A DNA stretch of 64,000 nucleotides from Rhizobium sp. Root483D2. GTDB lineage: Bacteria; Pseudomonadota; Alphaproteobacteria; Rhizobiales; Rhizobiaceae. Where the stretch lies: NCBI RefSeq assembly GCF_001426685.1, contig NZ_LMFB01000019.1, forward strand, positions 457,958-521,957, in the 5' to 3' direction. Below are positions 27,193 through 37,038 of this stretch, piece after piece. Both the position numbers and the translations under genes were made by a program. Every line of letters begins with the position of its first letter. Positions within the stretch are counted from its first letter, which is position 1. The notes under the pieces are model-generated. The model had not been told where the DNA came from. It saw only the letters and a program-made list of their open reading frames with translations, and ran no database searches.

Positions 27193-29820
27193 TCACCGAA
27201 TATCCAGCAACCGCTCCAGATACTGCCGCTCCGTCTCCGGCGATGAATTCGTGCCCAGCCGGCGGCGGATTTCGTCGAGGATTTCTCGGGCGCGCTGGGT
27301 GTCGATTTCGTCGGGCACCTTGACCTGGTCGCCGAAGTCCGGTCCGGCATTCTGCTGGCGGCGGCCGAGCGGGTCGCGGCCGTTCTGGCCATATTGCGGC
27401 ACGCCCTGGCCCTGGCCTTGCCCCTGGCTTTGCATCTGCTGCATCATGTCCTGCGCGCCGTCACGCAGCGCCTGCAACGCGCGGCCCTGGCTGCCGACGG
27501 CCTGTTCGCCCTGGCCGTTGCCAAGAGCGCCCGAAGCGCCCTTCATCTCGCGGCCGGCTTCACCAAAGCCCTTTCCGGGCTTGATGCCCATGCCTTCAAG
27601 GCCCTTCTGCAATTCGCCGAGCTGTTTGCCCAGCTGGTCCTGCTGCGCCTGCATGTCTTTCAGCGCCTGCTTCAGCTCTTCGGCCGTCATATTGTCGAAT
27701 GGACCGGGCTGCTGGCCCTGTTCGTTCGGCTGCTGGCCGGGCTGCTGCGGCATGTCCTGGCCGAACAGTTCCTGATCCTGACCCTCCAGCGGATCGCCGC
27801 GCTGCATGCGGTCGCGCAGCGCCTGGTCGTATTTGAACGTCTCGTCCATCAGCCGCTGTTGCTCCTGCATCAGCTGGCCGAGCTTGTCCATCTGCTGGCG
27901 CATCTCGCTGTTGTCCTGGCCCTGCTGTTGCTGCTGGGGACGGCCGGCCTGGAGATTGTTCATCATGCGCTGCATTTCCGACAGCAGCTGGCGTGCCTGA
28001 TCCTTGGCGCCGGATTTGGCGAGGTTCTCGATCTGGTTCATCATCTTTTCCAGATCCTGCTGACGCAGCACATTGTTCTGGTTCGGATTGGCGGCCACCT
28101 GCGGGTTCTTCGCCGCCTGCTTCGCCAAGGCCTCCATATAGGCCTGCATGGCGTCGCGCAGTTCCTGCATCAGCTTGGCGATCTCTTCATCCGATGCGCC
28201 CTTTTCGAGAGCGTCGGAGAGATTCTGCTGGGCGTCGCGCAGCCGCTTGTCGGCCAGCGCCATGTCGCCAGCCTCGATGCCAAGGGCGATTTCCCAGAGA
28301 TAGCCCGCCGCGTCGCGCAGCATGTCGTCATTGCGCGCCAGCGCCATGCGGCTGCCGGCCGATTGCAGCAAGAGGAAATGCGTCAGGTTGGGGATGGTCT
28401 CATCAGGCCGCACCGACAGGGCGTCGTTGAGTTCGATGGCGCGCGGCAGGTCGTTGGCGTTGAGGGCAAATGTCTGGCGCTCTTCGGCGACGGCACCGGC
28501 CAGAGGCTCGAAGAAAGGACGCGCGGGCAGGATCATGTCCTGCGGCACGCTGCGGCCTTCCTGACCGGCCGCATCCTTGGCAACCAGGGTGACACGCACG
28601 CGCTTGCCCGACAGCGGATGTTCGCTGAGATTGCGGCTGGTCAGGCCCTTGGCCTCGCGCGCGTTGCGCTTGGGCAGGTCGAGACGGTATTCGGGGCGCG
28701 GATATAGCGGCCGCGCGTCGGCTGCGGGCGTGTCGAGCGGCGTGATTTCGGCCCAGGCCTCCTGAATGCCGTAGTCGTCCTTGGCAGCAAAGCCGATTTC
28801 CAGCGCCGCGTTGACCGTCGTGCGCGGAATGCCGTCGAAGGCAATATCCGGAACGCTGTCGGGAACAACCGTGAAGGCCCATTGTTCGCCACCAACGGAC
28901 AGCGCGCCATCCTTGGTGATCTTCATCATATGCGTATTGCTGCTTGGCCTGGCAGGTCCAGCTGGCGGTGTTTCCGCCGCAGCCTTCTCATCCGTGCCGG
29001 GCTTTGCCGCCTGCGCTGCAATCAGCAGCGGCTGGGTTGCACCGTTTTCCAGATAGGTCACCGGCGTATCGTCACCGCCACTGGTGATGCGCACGGTCAG
29101 CTCGCTGAATTGCGGGATGCGCAAGGCTCCGGTGCTTCCGGCAACCTCTTGCGGGCCTTGGCTGCCTGTCAGGAAAACCGGTGCCCGGCCGGTATAGGCG
29201 GGGGGCGTCACCCAGGCGTCGATGCGCACATCCGGCACGGCGGCAATGTCTTGCGGCGGGTGGAAGACATCGGAGATCAGGCCGGCGCGGTTCGAATAGG
29301 AATAGGCAAAGGCCACGCAGGCAATCAGAACGGGAACGGCGCGCAGGCCGTAGCTGTCGGTGCGGGCAATATCGGGTTTGGGCAGTCCGGCTTCCAGCGA
29401 ACCGATCATCCGCGCCATGCGCGTCTGGTGTTCCTGCCACAGAGCCTGGCCGAAGGCGCCGCTGGTGGCCGGCTGATCGTCCTGAACGCGGATGGCCTGG
29501 TGCGGCAGGTCGTTGCGCTCCTCCAGCATCCGGTCCGCATCGGTGTTGCCGGGCAATTTCACGCGCAGGTGTGGGATCAGGAAAATGACGAAGGCGGCAG
29601 CGAAGGCAAAAAGCGATGCCGCATGCAGCCAGCCGGGCACAACCCGGAAGAACCCGAACCAGGCGGCGGAAAGAAACAACAGCACGACGGCAATCGGGGG
29701 CAGGGCACGGGGAGCAATCTGCTCGGCAACGAGAACGATGCGCGCAAGCGTTCGTTTGACCGCAAGACTTTTCATGAAGCCTGGCGCTGCCGTCGCTTTA
29801 TCCCGCCGGATCTGCGTCAT
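27193..29820 (-). CDS. TIGR02302 family membrane protein
   Basis: An 875-residue protein typical of Rhizobiales. It has two or three TM segments near the N-terminus (about 32-80 and 165-190), a large periplasmic domain with beta-rich repeats (200-480), a helical region (500-680) and a low-complexity, Gln/Gly-rich C-terminus (about 680-850, with motifs like QQQQQGQ and GQGQGQG). Start 29820 (MTQIRRDKAT) has a GAAAGGGA site. The function is unknown. It is downstream of lysA on the same strand, 145 bases away. Confidence 0.9.
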   Translation of the reverse strand: MTQIRRDKATAAPGFMKSLAVKRTLARIVLVAEQIAPRALPPIAVVLLFLSAAWFGFFRVVPGWLHAASLFAFAAAFVIFLIPHLRVKLPGNTDADRMLEERNDLPHQAIRVQDDQPATSGAFGQALWQEHQTRMARMIGSLEAGLPKPDIARTDSYGLRAVPVLIACVAFAYSYSNRAGLISDVFHPPQDIAAVPDVRIDAWVTPPAYTGRAPVFLTGSQGPQEVAGSTGALRIPQFSELTVRITSGGDDTPVTYLENGATQPLLIAAQAAKPGTDEKAAAETPPAGPARPSSNTHMMKITKDGALSVGGEQWAFTVVPDSVPDIAFDGIPRTTVNAALEIGFAAKDDYGIQEAWAEITPLDTPAADARPLYPRPEYRLDLPKRNAREAKGLTSRNLSEHPLSGKRVRVTLVAKDAAGQEGRSVPQDMILPARPFFEPLAGAVAEERQTFALNANDLPRAIELNDALSVRPDETIPNLTHFLLLQSAGSRMALARNDDMLRDAAGYLWEIALGIEAGDMALADKRLRDAQQNLSDALEKGASDEEIAKLMQELRDAMQAYMEALAKQAAKNPQVAANPNQNNVLRQQDLEKMMNQIENLAKSGAKDQARQLLSEMQRMMNNLQAGRPQQQQQGQDNSEMRQQMDKLGQLMQEQQRLMDETFKYDQALRDRMQRGDPLEGQDQELFGQDMPQQPGQQPNEQGQQPGPFDNMTAEELKQALKDMQAQQDQLGKQLGELQKGLEGMGIKPGKGFGEAGREMKGASGALGNGQGEQAVGSQGRALQALRDGAQDMMQQMQSQGQGQGQGVPQYGQNGRDPLGRRQQNAGPDFGDQVKVPDEIDTQRAREILDEIRRRLGTNSSPETERQYLERLLDIR

Positions 29821-29965
29821 CCGTTCCCTTTCAACGTTTGAAACGTGCGTGTGGAGGATAACACTCTTTGTGGCGAAGACGAGGGCGGCAACGCAATCGT
29901 GATCGATTTTGGCGCGCGGTGCGCGGCCCATCAACAGCGGCCGGTTGGCCGCCGTTTAACCGTCG

Positions 29966-31234
29966 TCAATCCAGCCAGTCGGGAACCGAATCGAGGCCGA
30001 TCAGGTCCTCATAGGTGGTGCGGGGACGAATCACATGGAACCGGCCGCCTTTGACTAGCACTTCGGGGACCAGAAGGCGGCTGTTGTAGGTGCCGGCCTG
30101 CACAGCCCCATAGGCGCCGGCGGTGCCGACCGAGATCAGGTCTCCCGGCTTCGGCATGGCCATTTCGCGGTCGAGCGCCAGATAGTCGCCGGTCTCGCAA
30201 ACGGGACCGACAATGTCGGCCTTGATGCGCGGTGCGTTGGCGGCGGAGATGCGCACCGGCTGGATCTCGTGATAGGCCTCATAAAGCGTCGGGCGGATCA
30301 GGTCGTTCATGGCGCCATCGACGATGACGAAGGTCTTTGAGCCGCCATCCTTCACATAGATGACTTCCGTGACCATGATGCCGGCATTGCCGACGATCAG
30401 CCGGCCGGGCTCCATGATGATCTTGCAGCCGAGCTCGCGCAGCTGGTCCTTGACGATCGTGGCATAGGCGTCGGGCAGGGGCGGAGGGCTGTTGTCCTGC
30501 TTGTACGGCACGCCCAGACCGCCGCCGACATCGACGTGATCGATGTTGTGGCCGTCGGTGCGCAGCGTGTCGACCAGTTCGCGCAGGAGCTTGAAGGCAT
30601 CGGCGAAGGGTTGCAGCTCGGTGATCTGGCTGCCGATATGCATGTCGATGCCGGTCGCCTGAATCCCGGGCAGGGTCGCCGCATGGGCGTAAACAGCGCG
30701 GGCGCGTTCATAGGCGATGCCGAACTTGTTTTCCTTCTTGCCGGTCGAAATCTTCGCATGGGTCTTGGCATCGACATCCGGGTTGATGCGGAAGGAGACA
30801 TGCGCCTTCTTGCCTTCGCGCACGGCGCGAGCATTGAGCACTTCCAGTTCCGGCTCGGATTCGACGTTGAAGCAATAGATACCGGCGTCCAGCGCCAGGT
30901 CCATTTCCTGTGCCGTCTTGCCGACACCGGAAAACATGATGCGGTTTGCAGGAATACCGGCTGCAAGCGCCCGGCGCAGTTCGCCGCCCGAGACGACATC
31001 GACCCCGGCGCCCAGGCGGGCGAGCGTCTTCAGCACGGCCTGGTTCGAATTCGCCTTCATGGCATAGCAGACCATCGCGTCGATATCGGAAAACGCCTTG
31101 GAGAACACCGAATAGTGCCGTTCCAGCGTTGCGGTGGAATAGCAGTAGAAGGGTGTGCCCACCGCCTTGGCGATGTCGATGACGGAGACGTCTTCCGCAA
31201 ACAGAATGCCGTCACGATATTCGAAATGGTTCAC
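29966..31234 (-). CDS. lysA: diaminopimelate decarboxylase
   Basis: LysA decarboxylates meso-diaminopimelate to lysine, the last step of lysine synthesis. The 422 residues show the PLP lysine in CYAMKANSN (K60), DVVSGGEL, HIGSQI, the EPGR motif (about 276), and CETGDYLA near the C-terminus with the substrate cysteine. The start is GTG, 12 bases after the stop of the lptM-like gene; the same arrangement argH-lptM-lysA recurs in alphaproteobacteria. Confidence 0.97.
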   Translation of the reverse strand: MNHFEYRDGILFAEDVSVIDIAKAVGTPFYCYSTATLERHYSVFSKAFSDIDAMVCYAMKANSNQAVLKTLARLGAGVDVVSGGELRRALAAGIPANRIMFSGVGKTAQEMDLALDAGIYCFNVESEPELEVLNARAVREGKKAHVSFRINPDVDAKTHAKISTGKKENKFGIAYERARAVYAHAATLPGIQATGIDMHIGSQITELQPFADAFKLLRELVDTLRTDGHNIDHVDVGGGLGVPYKQDNSPPPLPDAYATIVKDQLRELGCKIIMEPGRLIVGNAGIMVTEVIYVKDGGSKTFVIVDGAMNDLIRPTLYEAYHEIQPVRISAANAPRIKADIVGPVCETGDYLALDREMAMPKPGDLISVGTAGAYGAVQAGTYNSRLLVPEVLVKGGRFHVIRPRTTYEDLIGLDSVPDWLD

Positions 31235-31246
31235 GAGTGTGCTCTG

Positions 31247-31441
31247 TTACAGGAGGGGATCGAGGAAGAACGGCTTGCCGGGCGCTTCGTCCTTCGTTTC
31301 AGGGCTGCCCGGTGCTGCCTTGGTGTTGATCGGCGCAGACGAGCCCGGACGATCAAGATCGCCCTTGCGGCCGCAGCCCGACAGCGTCAGGCCGGCAATG
31401 GCAAGGGCTGCAATCAAAATGGCGGTGTTTCGTGACAGCAT
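31247..31441 (-). CDS. LptM-like small lipoprotein
   Basis: A 64-residue lipoprotein. The signal peptide ends in LSGC at residue 23, followed directly by CGRKGDLDRPG, the conserved LptM/YifL motif. The rest is Pro/Ala-rich and ends FFLDPLL. In enterobacteria LptM helps the LPS transporter LptD reach its oxidised form. Genes of this kind are usually next to lysA or argH, as here. Confidence 0.88.
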   Translation of the reverse strand: MLSRNTAILIAALAIAGLTLSGCGRKGDLDRPGSSAPINTKAAPGSPETKDEAPGKPFFLDPLL

Positions 31442-31546
31442 CGATGGTTCCCGGTCCGGGCAATCAGCCCTTCAGCGCAAATTCGTCAAAACTCATATCG
31501 GCTTTTCAGGGCATTGTGCACCCTGAATCTTGCCCTCATTCCTGGA

Positions 31547-32950
31547 TCAGTTGCGGTTGCGCCACCAGGCGATCTGCTTGCGCACTTCACTGGGAGCGGT
31601 GCCGCCAAAGGAGGTGCGGCTGGCAACCGAGGCCTCGACGGTCAGGACGCCGAAGACGTCACCGGTAATATCCGGATGGATCGCCTGCAGGTCTTCCAGC
31701 GAAAGCTCCGCCAGCTCGCAAGCCTTCTGCTCGGCCAGCGCCACGGCGCGGCCGGTGACATGATGAGCATCGCGGAAGGGAAGCCCCGCTTCGCGCACCA
31801 GCCAGTCGGCGAGGTCGGTGGCGGTGGAATAGCCGGAACCTGCAGCAGCCTTCATCCGGTCCGCACGGATGGTCATGTCGCGGACCATGCCGGTCATTGC
31901 GGCAATGGCCAGTTCCAGGCTTTCGGCCGAATCGAACACCTGTTCCTTGTCTTCCTGCATATCCTTGGAATAGGCGAGCGGCAGGCCTTTCATGACGGTC
32001 AAAAGCGCGATCAGCGAGCCGTTGATGCGGCCGGTCTTGGCGCGCACAAGTTCGGCAGCGTCGGGGTTTTTCTTCTGCGGCATGATCGAGGAGCCGGTGG
32101 AAAATGCATCCGACAGGCGCACGAAACCGAATTGCGGCGTCGACCAGATGACGATCTCTTCGGCCAGCCGCGACAGATGCACGGCGCAGATCGAGGAGAT
32201 CGACAAAAATTCCAGTGCGAAGTCGCGGTCGGACACGGTGTCGATCGAGTTGCGGGTGGGTTCGCGGAAGCCGAGCGCCTTGGCGGTCATGTGGCGGTCA
32301 ATCGGAAAGCCGGTGCCGGCAAGCGCAGCAGCGCCGATCGGGCTTTCGTCCATGTGCTCGATCGCATGGCGCACGCGCTGCCTGTCACGGCCGAACATTT
32401 CGACATAGGCCATGCAATGATGGCCGAAGGTGACGGGCTGGGCGGTCTGCAAATGGGTAAAGCCCGGCATGACGGTTTCGGCGTGCTCTTCGGCGCGGTC
32501 GAGGAAGGCGGCGATCAGATCCGTCAGCATGCCCTCGCATTTCTGCAGCTCTTCCTTCACCCAGAGGCGGAAATCGAGCGCCACCTGGTCGTTGCGCGAG
32601 CGGGCGGTGTGCAGGCGGCCGGCCGCCGGGCCGATCAGGTCGCTGAGGCGCGCCTCCACGTTCATATGGATATCTTCGAGACGGCGGGAAAATTCGAACT
32701 GGCCGCTCTCGATCTCTGACAGGATCGTGTCGAGGCCGTGAACGATCTTGTCTTTATCGTCTGCCGAAATGATGCCTTGATGCGCCAGCATGGTCGCATG
32801 CGCCATTGAGCCGCGGATGTCCTGGGCGAAAAGCTTCTTGTCGAAGCCGATCGAGGCATTTATCTCCTCCATGATCGCCGCTGGTCCTTGCGCAAAGCGA
32901 CCGCCCCACATCTGGTTGGAGCTTTTGGTTTCAGAAGTGCCGTCAGCCAT
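31547..32950 (-). CDS. argH: argininosuccinate lyase
   Basis: ArgH splits argininosuccinate into arginine and fumarate. The 467-residue protein (start 32950, MADGTSETK) has the family pattern: [21 protein letters not shown] (115-126), THLQTAQPV, and the signature [12 protein letters not shown] (286-297) with the catalytic serine. It is divergent from tlpA with a 30-base gap, so the promoters overlap the gene ends. Longer upstream reading frames run into tlpA. Confidence 0.97.
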   Translation of the reverse strand: MADGTSETKSSNQMWGGRFAQGPAAIMEEINASIGFDKKLFAQDIRGSMAHATMLAHQGIISADDKDKIVHGLDTILSEIESGQFEFSRRLEDIHMNVEARLSDLIGPAAGRLHTARSRNDQVALDFRLWVKEELQKCEGMLTDLIAAFLDRAEEHAETVMPGFTHLQTAQPVTFGHHCMAYVEMFGRDRQRVRHAIEHMDESPIGAAALAGTGFPIDRHMTAKALGFREPTRNSIDTVSDRDFALEFLSISSICAVHLSRLAEEIVIWSTPQFGFVRLSDAFSTGSSIMPQKKNPDAAELVRAKTGRINGSLIALLTVMKGLPLAYSKDMQEDKEQVFDSAESLELAIAAMTGMVRDMTIRADRMKAAAGSGYSTATDLADWLVREAGLPFRDAHHVTGRAVALAEQKACELAELSLEDLQAIHPDITGDVFGVLTVEASVASRTSFGGTAPSEVRKQIAWWRNRN

Positions 32951-32980
32951 GAAGATGCCCGTCCTGGAGAATGACCCGTT

Positions 32981-33661
32981 TTGGAAAATCACGTAAACGA
33001 CAGGAAGAAACGCTTTCCCCCTGCCAGACTGGTTATGATCGCTGCCCTCGGGGGGCTGATCGCCGGTGCGGCAGCGGTATACGTCAGGGAAAGCGGGTCT
33101 GGCAATGGTGCGGCGGTGGAAACCGCAGGTGCCAGGACCTGCGAGGCGGCAAAAGACAAGGTCGCGGCCATCACCCCGTTCCTCAAGGGCCAGGTCGCCG
33201 CCATGGCGCCGGCCAGTGATCCCCGCCCGCTCCCCGGCCTGAATTTCAAAGGCAAGGACGGCAAGGACCTGACCATCGCCGATTTCACCGGCAAGACCGT
33301 CCTTCTCAATCTCTGGGCGACATGGTGCGTGCCATGCCGCGAGGAAATGCCGGCGCTGAACGCGCTGCAGCAATCGGCCGGCAGCGACAAATTCGAAGTC
33401 GTGGCTGTGAATATCGATATCGGCGGCGATGAAAAGCCGACCGCATTCCTGAACGAAACCGGCGTGCACGACCTTGGCTACTACCGCGATGCCTCGATGG
33501 GCGTTTTCAATGCGTTGAAAAAGGAAGGCCTTGCCTTCGGCCTGCCGGTGACGCTTTTGATGGACGACAAGGGCTGCCTGATTTCGTCGATGAACGGTCC
33601 TGCGGCCTGGGACAGCGGGGATGCCAAGGCCTTGGTGAAGGCGGCGGCTGGTGGCAGCTGA
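32981..33661 (+). CDS. tlpA: thiol:disulfide interchange protein TlpA
   Basis: TlpA is a membrane-anchored thioredoxin-like protein that reduces copper-chaperone and cytochrome oxidase Cys residues in the periplasm. The 226-residue product has a TM anchor (about 15-35) and the active site WATWCVPC (C116, C119), with LGYYRD and [12 protein letters not shown] in the fold. The start is TTG at 32981, about 11 bases after GGAGA; no closer ATG lies in frame. It is divergent from argH. Confidence 0.92.
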   Translation: MENHVNDRKKRFPPARLVMIAALGGLIAGAAAVYVRESGSGNGAAVETAGARTCEAAKDKVAAITPFLKGQVAAMAPASDPRPLPGLNFKGKDGKDLTIADFTGKTVLLNLWATWCVPCREEMPALNALQQSAGSDKFEVVAVNIDIGGDEKPTAFLNETGVHDLGYYRDASMGVFNALKKEGLAFGLPVTLLMDDKGCLISSMNGPAAWDSGDAKALVKAAAGGS

Positions 33662-33690
33662 GTTACGGTATTTTGAAGAGGGACGTCACG

Positions 33691-33882
33691 ATGACTGAGG
33701 ATGTTAGTCAGGTGCTCAAAGGCGGATTATGCGGAGACCGTGAGAAGGAGCCGCTTGCGGATCGCGTCGCGCGCATTGCCGCCGATCTTGCAGATCAGGC
33801 CGGTCCGCATCGCGGAACGATCGGCAAGGAAGAAATTGACGCCATGTGGGGTCATTCCCCGCGTTCCTCGATAGACCGGTGA
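33691..33882 (+). CDS. small hypothetical protein after tlpA (63 aa)
   Basis: Start 33691 (MTEDVSQVL) has a GAGGGAC ribosome site seven bases upstream. The 63 residues are helical and charged, ending in KEEIDAMWGHSPRSSIDR. It follows tlpA by 30 bases on the same strand. The end resembles the tail of some short ribbon-helix proteins, but I do not recognise a family. It is a plausible small real gene, because its codon pattern and ribosome site look normal. Confidence 0.55.
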   Translation: MTEDVSQVLKGGLCGDREKEPLADRVARIAADLADQAGPHRGTIGKEEIDAMWGHSPRSSIDR

Positions 33883-33941
33883 TTGCGGAAGCTTTTTAAG
33901 GGTATCAATTTTTGCCAGGACCGACATTCCCGCCGCTTGAT

Positions 33942-34814
33942 TTACCGCGTCGGAACGGGAACCTCGCCGCGATAGTCGTAAAAGCCGCGGCCGGATTTGC
34001 GGCCGAGCCAGCCGGCCTCGACGTATTTGACGAGCAGCGGGCAGGGGCGGTATTTCGAATCCGCCAGGCCGTCATGCAGCACCTGCATGATCGACAGGCA
34101 GGTATCGAGCCCGATGAAATCGGCAAGCTGCAGCGGGCCCATCGGATGGTTGGCGCCGAGTTTCATGGCCGTATCGATCGCATCGACGCTGCCGACGCCT
34201 TCATAGAGCGTGTAGATCGCTTCGTTGATCATCGGCAAGAGGATGCGGTTGACGATGAAAGCGGGAAAATCTTCCGCAACCGTGATCGTCTTGTCGAGTG
34301 TTGCGACGAATTGCTTGGCGGTTGCGAACGTGCCTTCTTCAGTGGCGATGCCGCGCACCAGTTCGACCAGCTTCATCACCGGAACCGGGTTCATGAAATG
34401 GATGCCCATGAAGCGTTCCGGCCGGTCGGTCGCAGAGGCGAGCCGGGTGATCGACAGCGAGGAGGTGTTGGTAGCGAGAATGGCGTCGGCCTTTAGAACT
34501 GGACAGACATGGCCATAGATCTTGCGCTTGACGCTTTCGTCTTCGGTGGCAGCCTCGATCACCAGATCCATCGGCGAGAGGTCGTTGACATCGGCGGAGC
34601 CCTTGATCAGCGACAGCGCCTTCTTGCGTTCGTCGTCCGTCAGTTTGCCGGAGGACACCTGGCGGGCCATATTGCCGTTGATGGTCGCAAGCCCTGCTTC
34701 AACCCGGTCGGCCGAAATGTCGTAAATATGCACCTTGTAGCCAGCCGAAGCCGATACCTGGGCAATGCCGCAGCCCATCTGTCCAGCGCCAACAATTCCG
34801 ACATTTTTGATCAT
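33942..34814 (-). CDS. 3-hydroxybutyryl-CoA dehydrogenase
   Basis: A 290-residue NAD-dependent enzyme that oxidises 3-hydroxybutyryl-CoA to acetoacetyl-CoA. The Rossmann motif GAGQMGCGIAQ (9-19), the segment ATNTSSLSITRLA, HFMNPVPVMKLVEL with the catalytic histidine, and GAN-HPMGPLQLAD in the C-terminal domain are all clear. The etfB-etfA genes lie just upstream on the same strand, so the set supports beta-oxidation or PHB-related metabolism. Confidence 0.94.
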   Translation of the reverse strand: MIKNVGIVGAGQMGCGIAQVSASAGYKVHIYDISADRVEAGLATINGNMARQVSSGKLTDDERKKALSLIKGSADVNDLSPMDLVIEAATEDESVKRKIYGHVCPVLKADAILATNTSSLSITRLASATDRPERFMGIHFMNPVPVMKLVELVRGIATEEGTFATAKQFVATLDKTITVAEDFPAFIVNRILLPMINEAIYTLYEGVGSVDAIDTAMKLGANHPMGPLQLADFIGLDTCLSIMQVLHDGLADSKYRPCPLLVKYVEAGWLGRKSGRGFYDYRGEVPVPTR

Positions 34815-34994
34815 CGAGCCGATTTTCCATCATCCTAACGAAAGTGCGATTGCGCTTCCGTTCGTGCAAAAGGCAAAACGCCCGGCGGGGCGAGATATCC
34901 GGATGCCAGTGATAAAGGCATCGCAGCCAATTTTCCAGCCTTTATTCGCGGCGGACGGCATTGGCGATGTAGGAAACGCATTGCTTATAAAACG

Positions 34995-35023
34995 AAAAAC
35001 GGCCGCGCTCAGTTGCGCGGCCG
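34995..35023 (-). terminator. rho-independent terminator of etfBA
   Basis: On the minus strand CGGCCGCGC and GCGCGGCCG form a nine-pair perfect stem with a six-base loop, followed by TTTTTCG. It lies about 21 bases past the etfA stop. The 225-base gap down to hbdA holds no gene. Confidence 0.9.
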
Positions 35024-35044
35024 CCGATATCGACGTCAAAAAGC

Positions 35045-35974
35045 TCAGAGGGCTTTTTCAAGCTCCGGCAGGATGGTGAAGAGGTCGCCGACGAGGCCGT
35101 AATCCGCCACCTGGAAGATCGGGGCTTCCTCGTCCTTGTTGATGGCGACGATGACTTTACTGTCCTTCATGCCGGCCAGATGCTGGATCGCGCCGGAGAT
35201 GCCGACCGCGATATAGAGCTGGGGGGCGACGACCTTGCCGGTCTGGCCAACCTGCCAGTCGTTGGGGGCATAACCTGCATCAACAGCAGCGCGCGATGCG
35301 CCGACGGCGGCACCCAGCTTGTCGGCCACCGGCAGAATGACTTCCTGGAACTTGTCCGAGGAGCCGAGTGCGCGGCCGCCGGAAATGATGATCTTGGCAG
35401 ACGTCAGTTCCGGACGGTCCGACGAGGATAGCGCGTCCTTGACGAAGGTCGAGAGGCCGGGGTTTTCGGCAGCCGAAATGGTTTCGACCGGGGCCGAACC
35501 GCCGTCCGCAGCCGATGCAAAGGAGGCGGTGCGCACGGTGATCACCTTTTTCGCCTCGCCCGACTGCACCGTCTGAATGGCATTGCCGGCGTAGATAGGC
35601 CGCTTGAACGTGTCGGCCGAGACGACCTCGGTGATCTCGGAGATCTGCACAATATCCAGCAGAGCTGCAACGCGCGGCAAAACGTTCTTGCCGGTCGAGG
35701 TGGCCGCCGACAGGATGGTGTCGTAGGACCCGGCGAGCGAGACGATCAGGGCTGCGAGCGGTTCTGCCAGGTTGTTGGCAAGGTCGTCGCTGTCGGCCAG
35801 CAGAACCTTGGAAACGCCGGTGAGTTTTGCAGCGGCATCGGCTGCAGCCTGTGCACCCTTGCCTGCGACGAGAACATGCACGTCGCCGCCGATCTGGCTT
35901 GCAGCCGTCAGCGCCTTGGCAGTCTGGTCAGACAGGGTTACGTTGTCGTGGTCAGCCAGAAGAAGAATGGCCAT
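35045..35974 (-). CDS. etfA: electron transfer flavoprotein subunit alpha
   Basis: EtfA with EtfB carries electrons from acyl-CoA dehydrogenases to ETF:quinone oxidoreductase. The 309 residues have the [14 protein letters not shown] start and the FAD-binding C-terminal domain with [35 protein letters not shown] (split by the FAD contacts) and [14 protein letters not shown]. It follows etfB by 27 bases, as in most bacteria. A strong terminator follows. Confidence 0.97.
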   Translation of the reverse strand: MAILLLADHDNVTLSDQTAKALTAASQIGGDVHVLVAGKGAQAAADAAAKLTGVSKVLLADSDDLANNLAEPLAALIVSLAGSYDTILSAATSTGKNVLPRVAALLDIVQISEITEVVSADTFKRPIYAGNAIQTVQSGEAKKVITVRTASFASAADGGSAPVETISAAENPGLSTFVKDALSSSDRPELTSAKIIISGGRALGSSDKFQEVILPVADKLGAAVGASRAAVDAGYAPNDWQVGQTGKVVAPQLYIAVGISGAIQHLAGMKDSKVIVAINKDEEAPIFQVADYGLVGDLFTILPELEKAL

Positions 35975-36001
35975 GGTGTTAGTCTCCTTATTCTGGGGCT
36001 T

Positions 36002-36751
36002 TTAGAGGACGCCGGCTTCGTTTTTGAGCTTGTCGACCAGTTCGGCAACGGTCTTGACCTTGATGCCGGCCTTGCGGCCCGAGGGCTCCTCGGTCTTCAG
36101 GACCTTCAGGCGCGGGCTGGTCTCGACGCCGAAATCGGCCGGGCTCTTCTTGTCGAGCGGCTTCTTCTTGGCCTTCATGATGTTGGGCAGCGAGGCATAA
36201 CGCGGCTCGTTCAAACGCAGGTCGGTGGTCACCACCGCCGGCAGCTTGATCTCGATCGTCTGCAATCCGCCATCGACTTCACGCGTCACGGCAGCCTTGC
36301 CGTCGCCAAGCTCGATCTTGGAGGCAAACGTGCCCTGCGCCCAGCCGAGCAGCGCCGACAGCATCTGGCCGGTCTGGTTCGAATCGTCATCGATCGCCTG
36401 CTTGCCGACGATGATCAGGCCGGGCTGTTCGGCTTCCGCCACGCCCTTGATGATCTTGGCAACGGCCAGCGGTTCGACCGCATCGTCGGTCTCGACCAGG
36501 ATCGCCCGGTCGGCGCCCATGGCCAAAGCCGTGCGGAGCGTCTCTTCGGCTTTCGCCGGGCCAACGGAAACGACGACCACTTCCTCGACCTTGCCGGCTT
36601 CCTTCAGGCGAAGCGCCTCCTCGACCGAAATCTCGTCGAACGGGTTCATCGACATCTTCACATTGGCAAGCTCGACACCCGATCCATCCGGCTTCACCCG
36701 GATCTTCACGTTGTAATCGACGACACGCTTGACGGTGACCAGAACTTTCAT
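36002..36751 (-). CDS. etfB: electron transfer flavoprotein subunit beta
   Basis: EtfB, 249 residues, binds AMP and pairs with EtfA. Family signatures are [16 protein letters not shown] at the start, [18 protein letters not shown], and the AMP-loop DDSNQTGQM (about 127-135). The last segment [20 protein letters not shown] is the recognition loop contacting dehydrogenases. It is the first gene of etfBA; a promoter candidate lies 140 bases upstream. Confidence 0.97.
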   Translation of the reverse strand: MKVLVTVKRVVDYNVKIRVKPDGSGVELANVKMSMNPFDEISVEEALRLKEAGKVEEVVVVSVGPAKAEETLRTALAMGADRAILVETDDAVEPLAVAKIIKGVAEAEQPGLIIVGKQAIDDDSNQTGQMLSALLGWAQGTFASKIELGDGKAAVTREVDGGLQTIEIKLPAVVTTDLRLNEPRYASLPNIMKAKKKPLDKKSPADFGVETSPRLKVLKTEEPSGRKAGIKVKTVAELVDKLKNEAGVL

Positions 36752-36888
36752 GATGTCCTTCCTTACGAAACGTTTGCGAGAAAATGCGCTTTAACGCAGC
36801 GGCCTGATTGTCGGTTGGCGACATCGATACGCGTTTTTTCTCCAATTACAATCTTTGCCCATAGCTCGCTCGCAAGATTGCCACGGGA

Positions 36889-36917
36889 AAAATACTGACG
36901 TTTACGTGCGCGTCAAT
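36889..36917 (-). promoter_or_regulatory. candidate promoter of etfBA
   Basis: On the minus strand ATTGAC (36917-36912), a 17-base spacer and TATTTT (36894-36889). It matches the housekeeping pattern at most positions and sits about 138 bases before the etfB start. The 287-base gap up to 37038 shows no gene. Confidence 0.5.
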
Positions 36918-37038
36918 CATAAACTCGAAGAAAGCGGTCTTCTTCTGGGAGGCCGGAGTACCCTGTGCGTGTCCCAAGTCCATTAACGCCCTGTTTTCAA
37001 TTGGCTATCCCGGACCACCAGCATTTGCCGGGAAGACT

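Noticed and set aside
27394..28707. 437-residue plus-strand ORF opposite the TIGR02302 gene
   Set aside because: It is a Leu/His/Arg-rich translation of the Gln-rich coding region with no recognisable domain.
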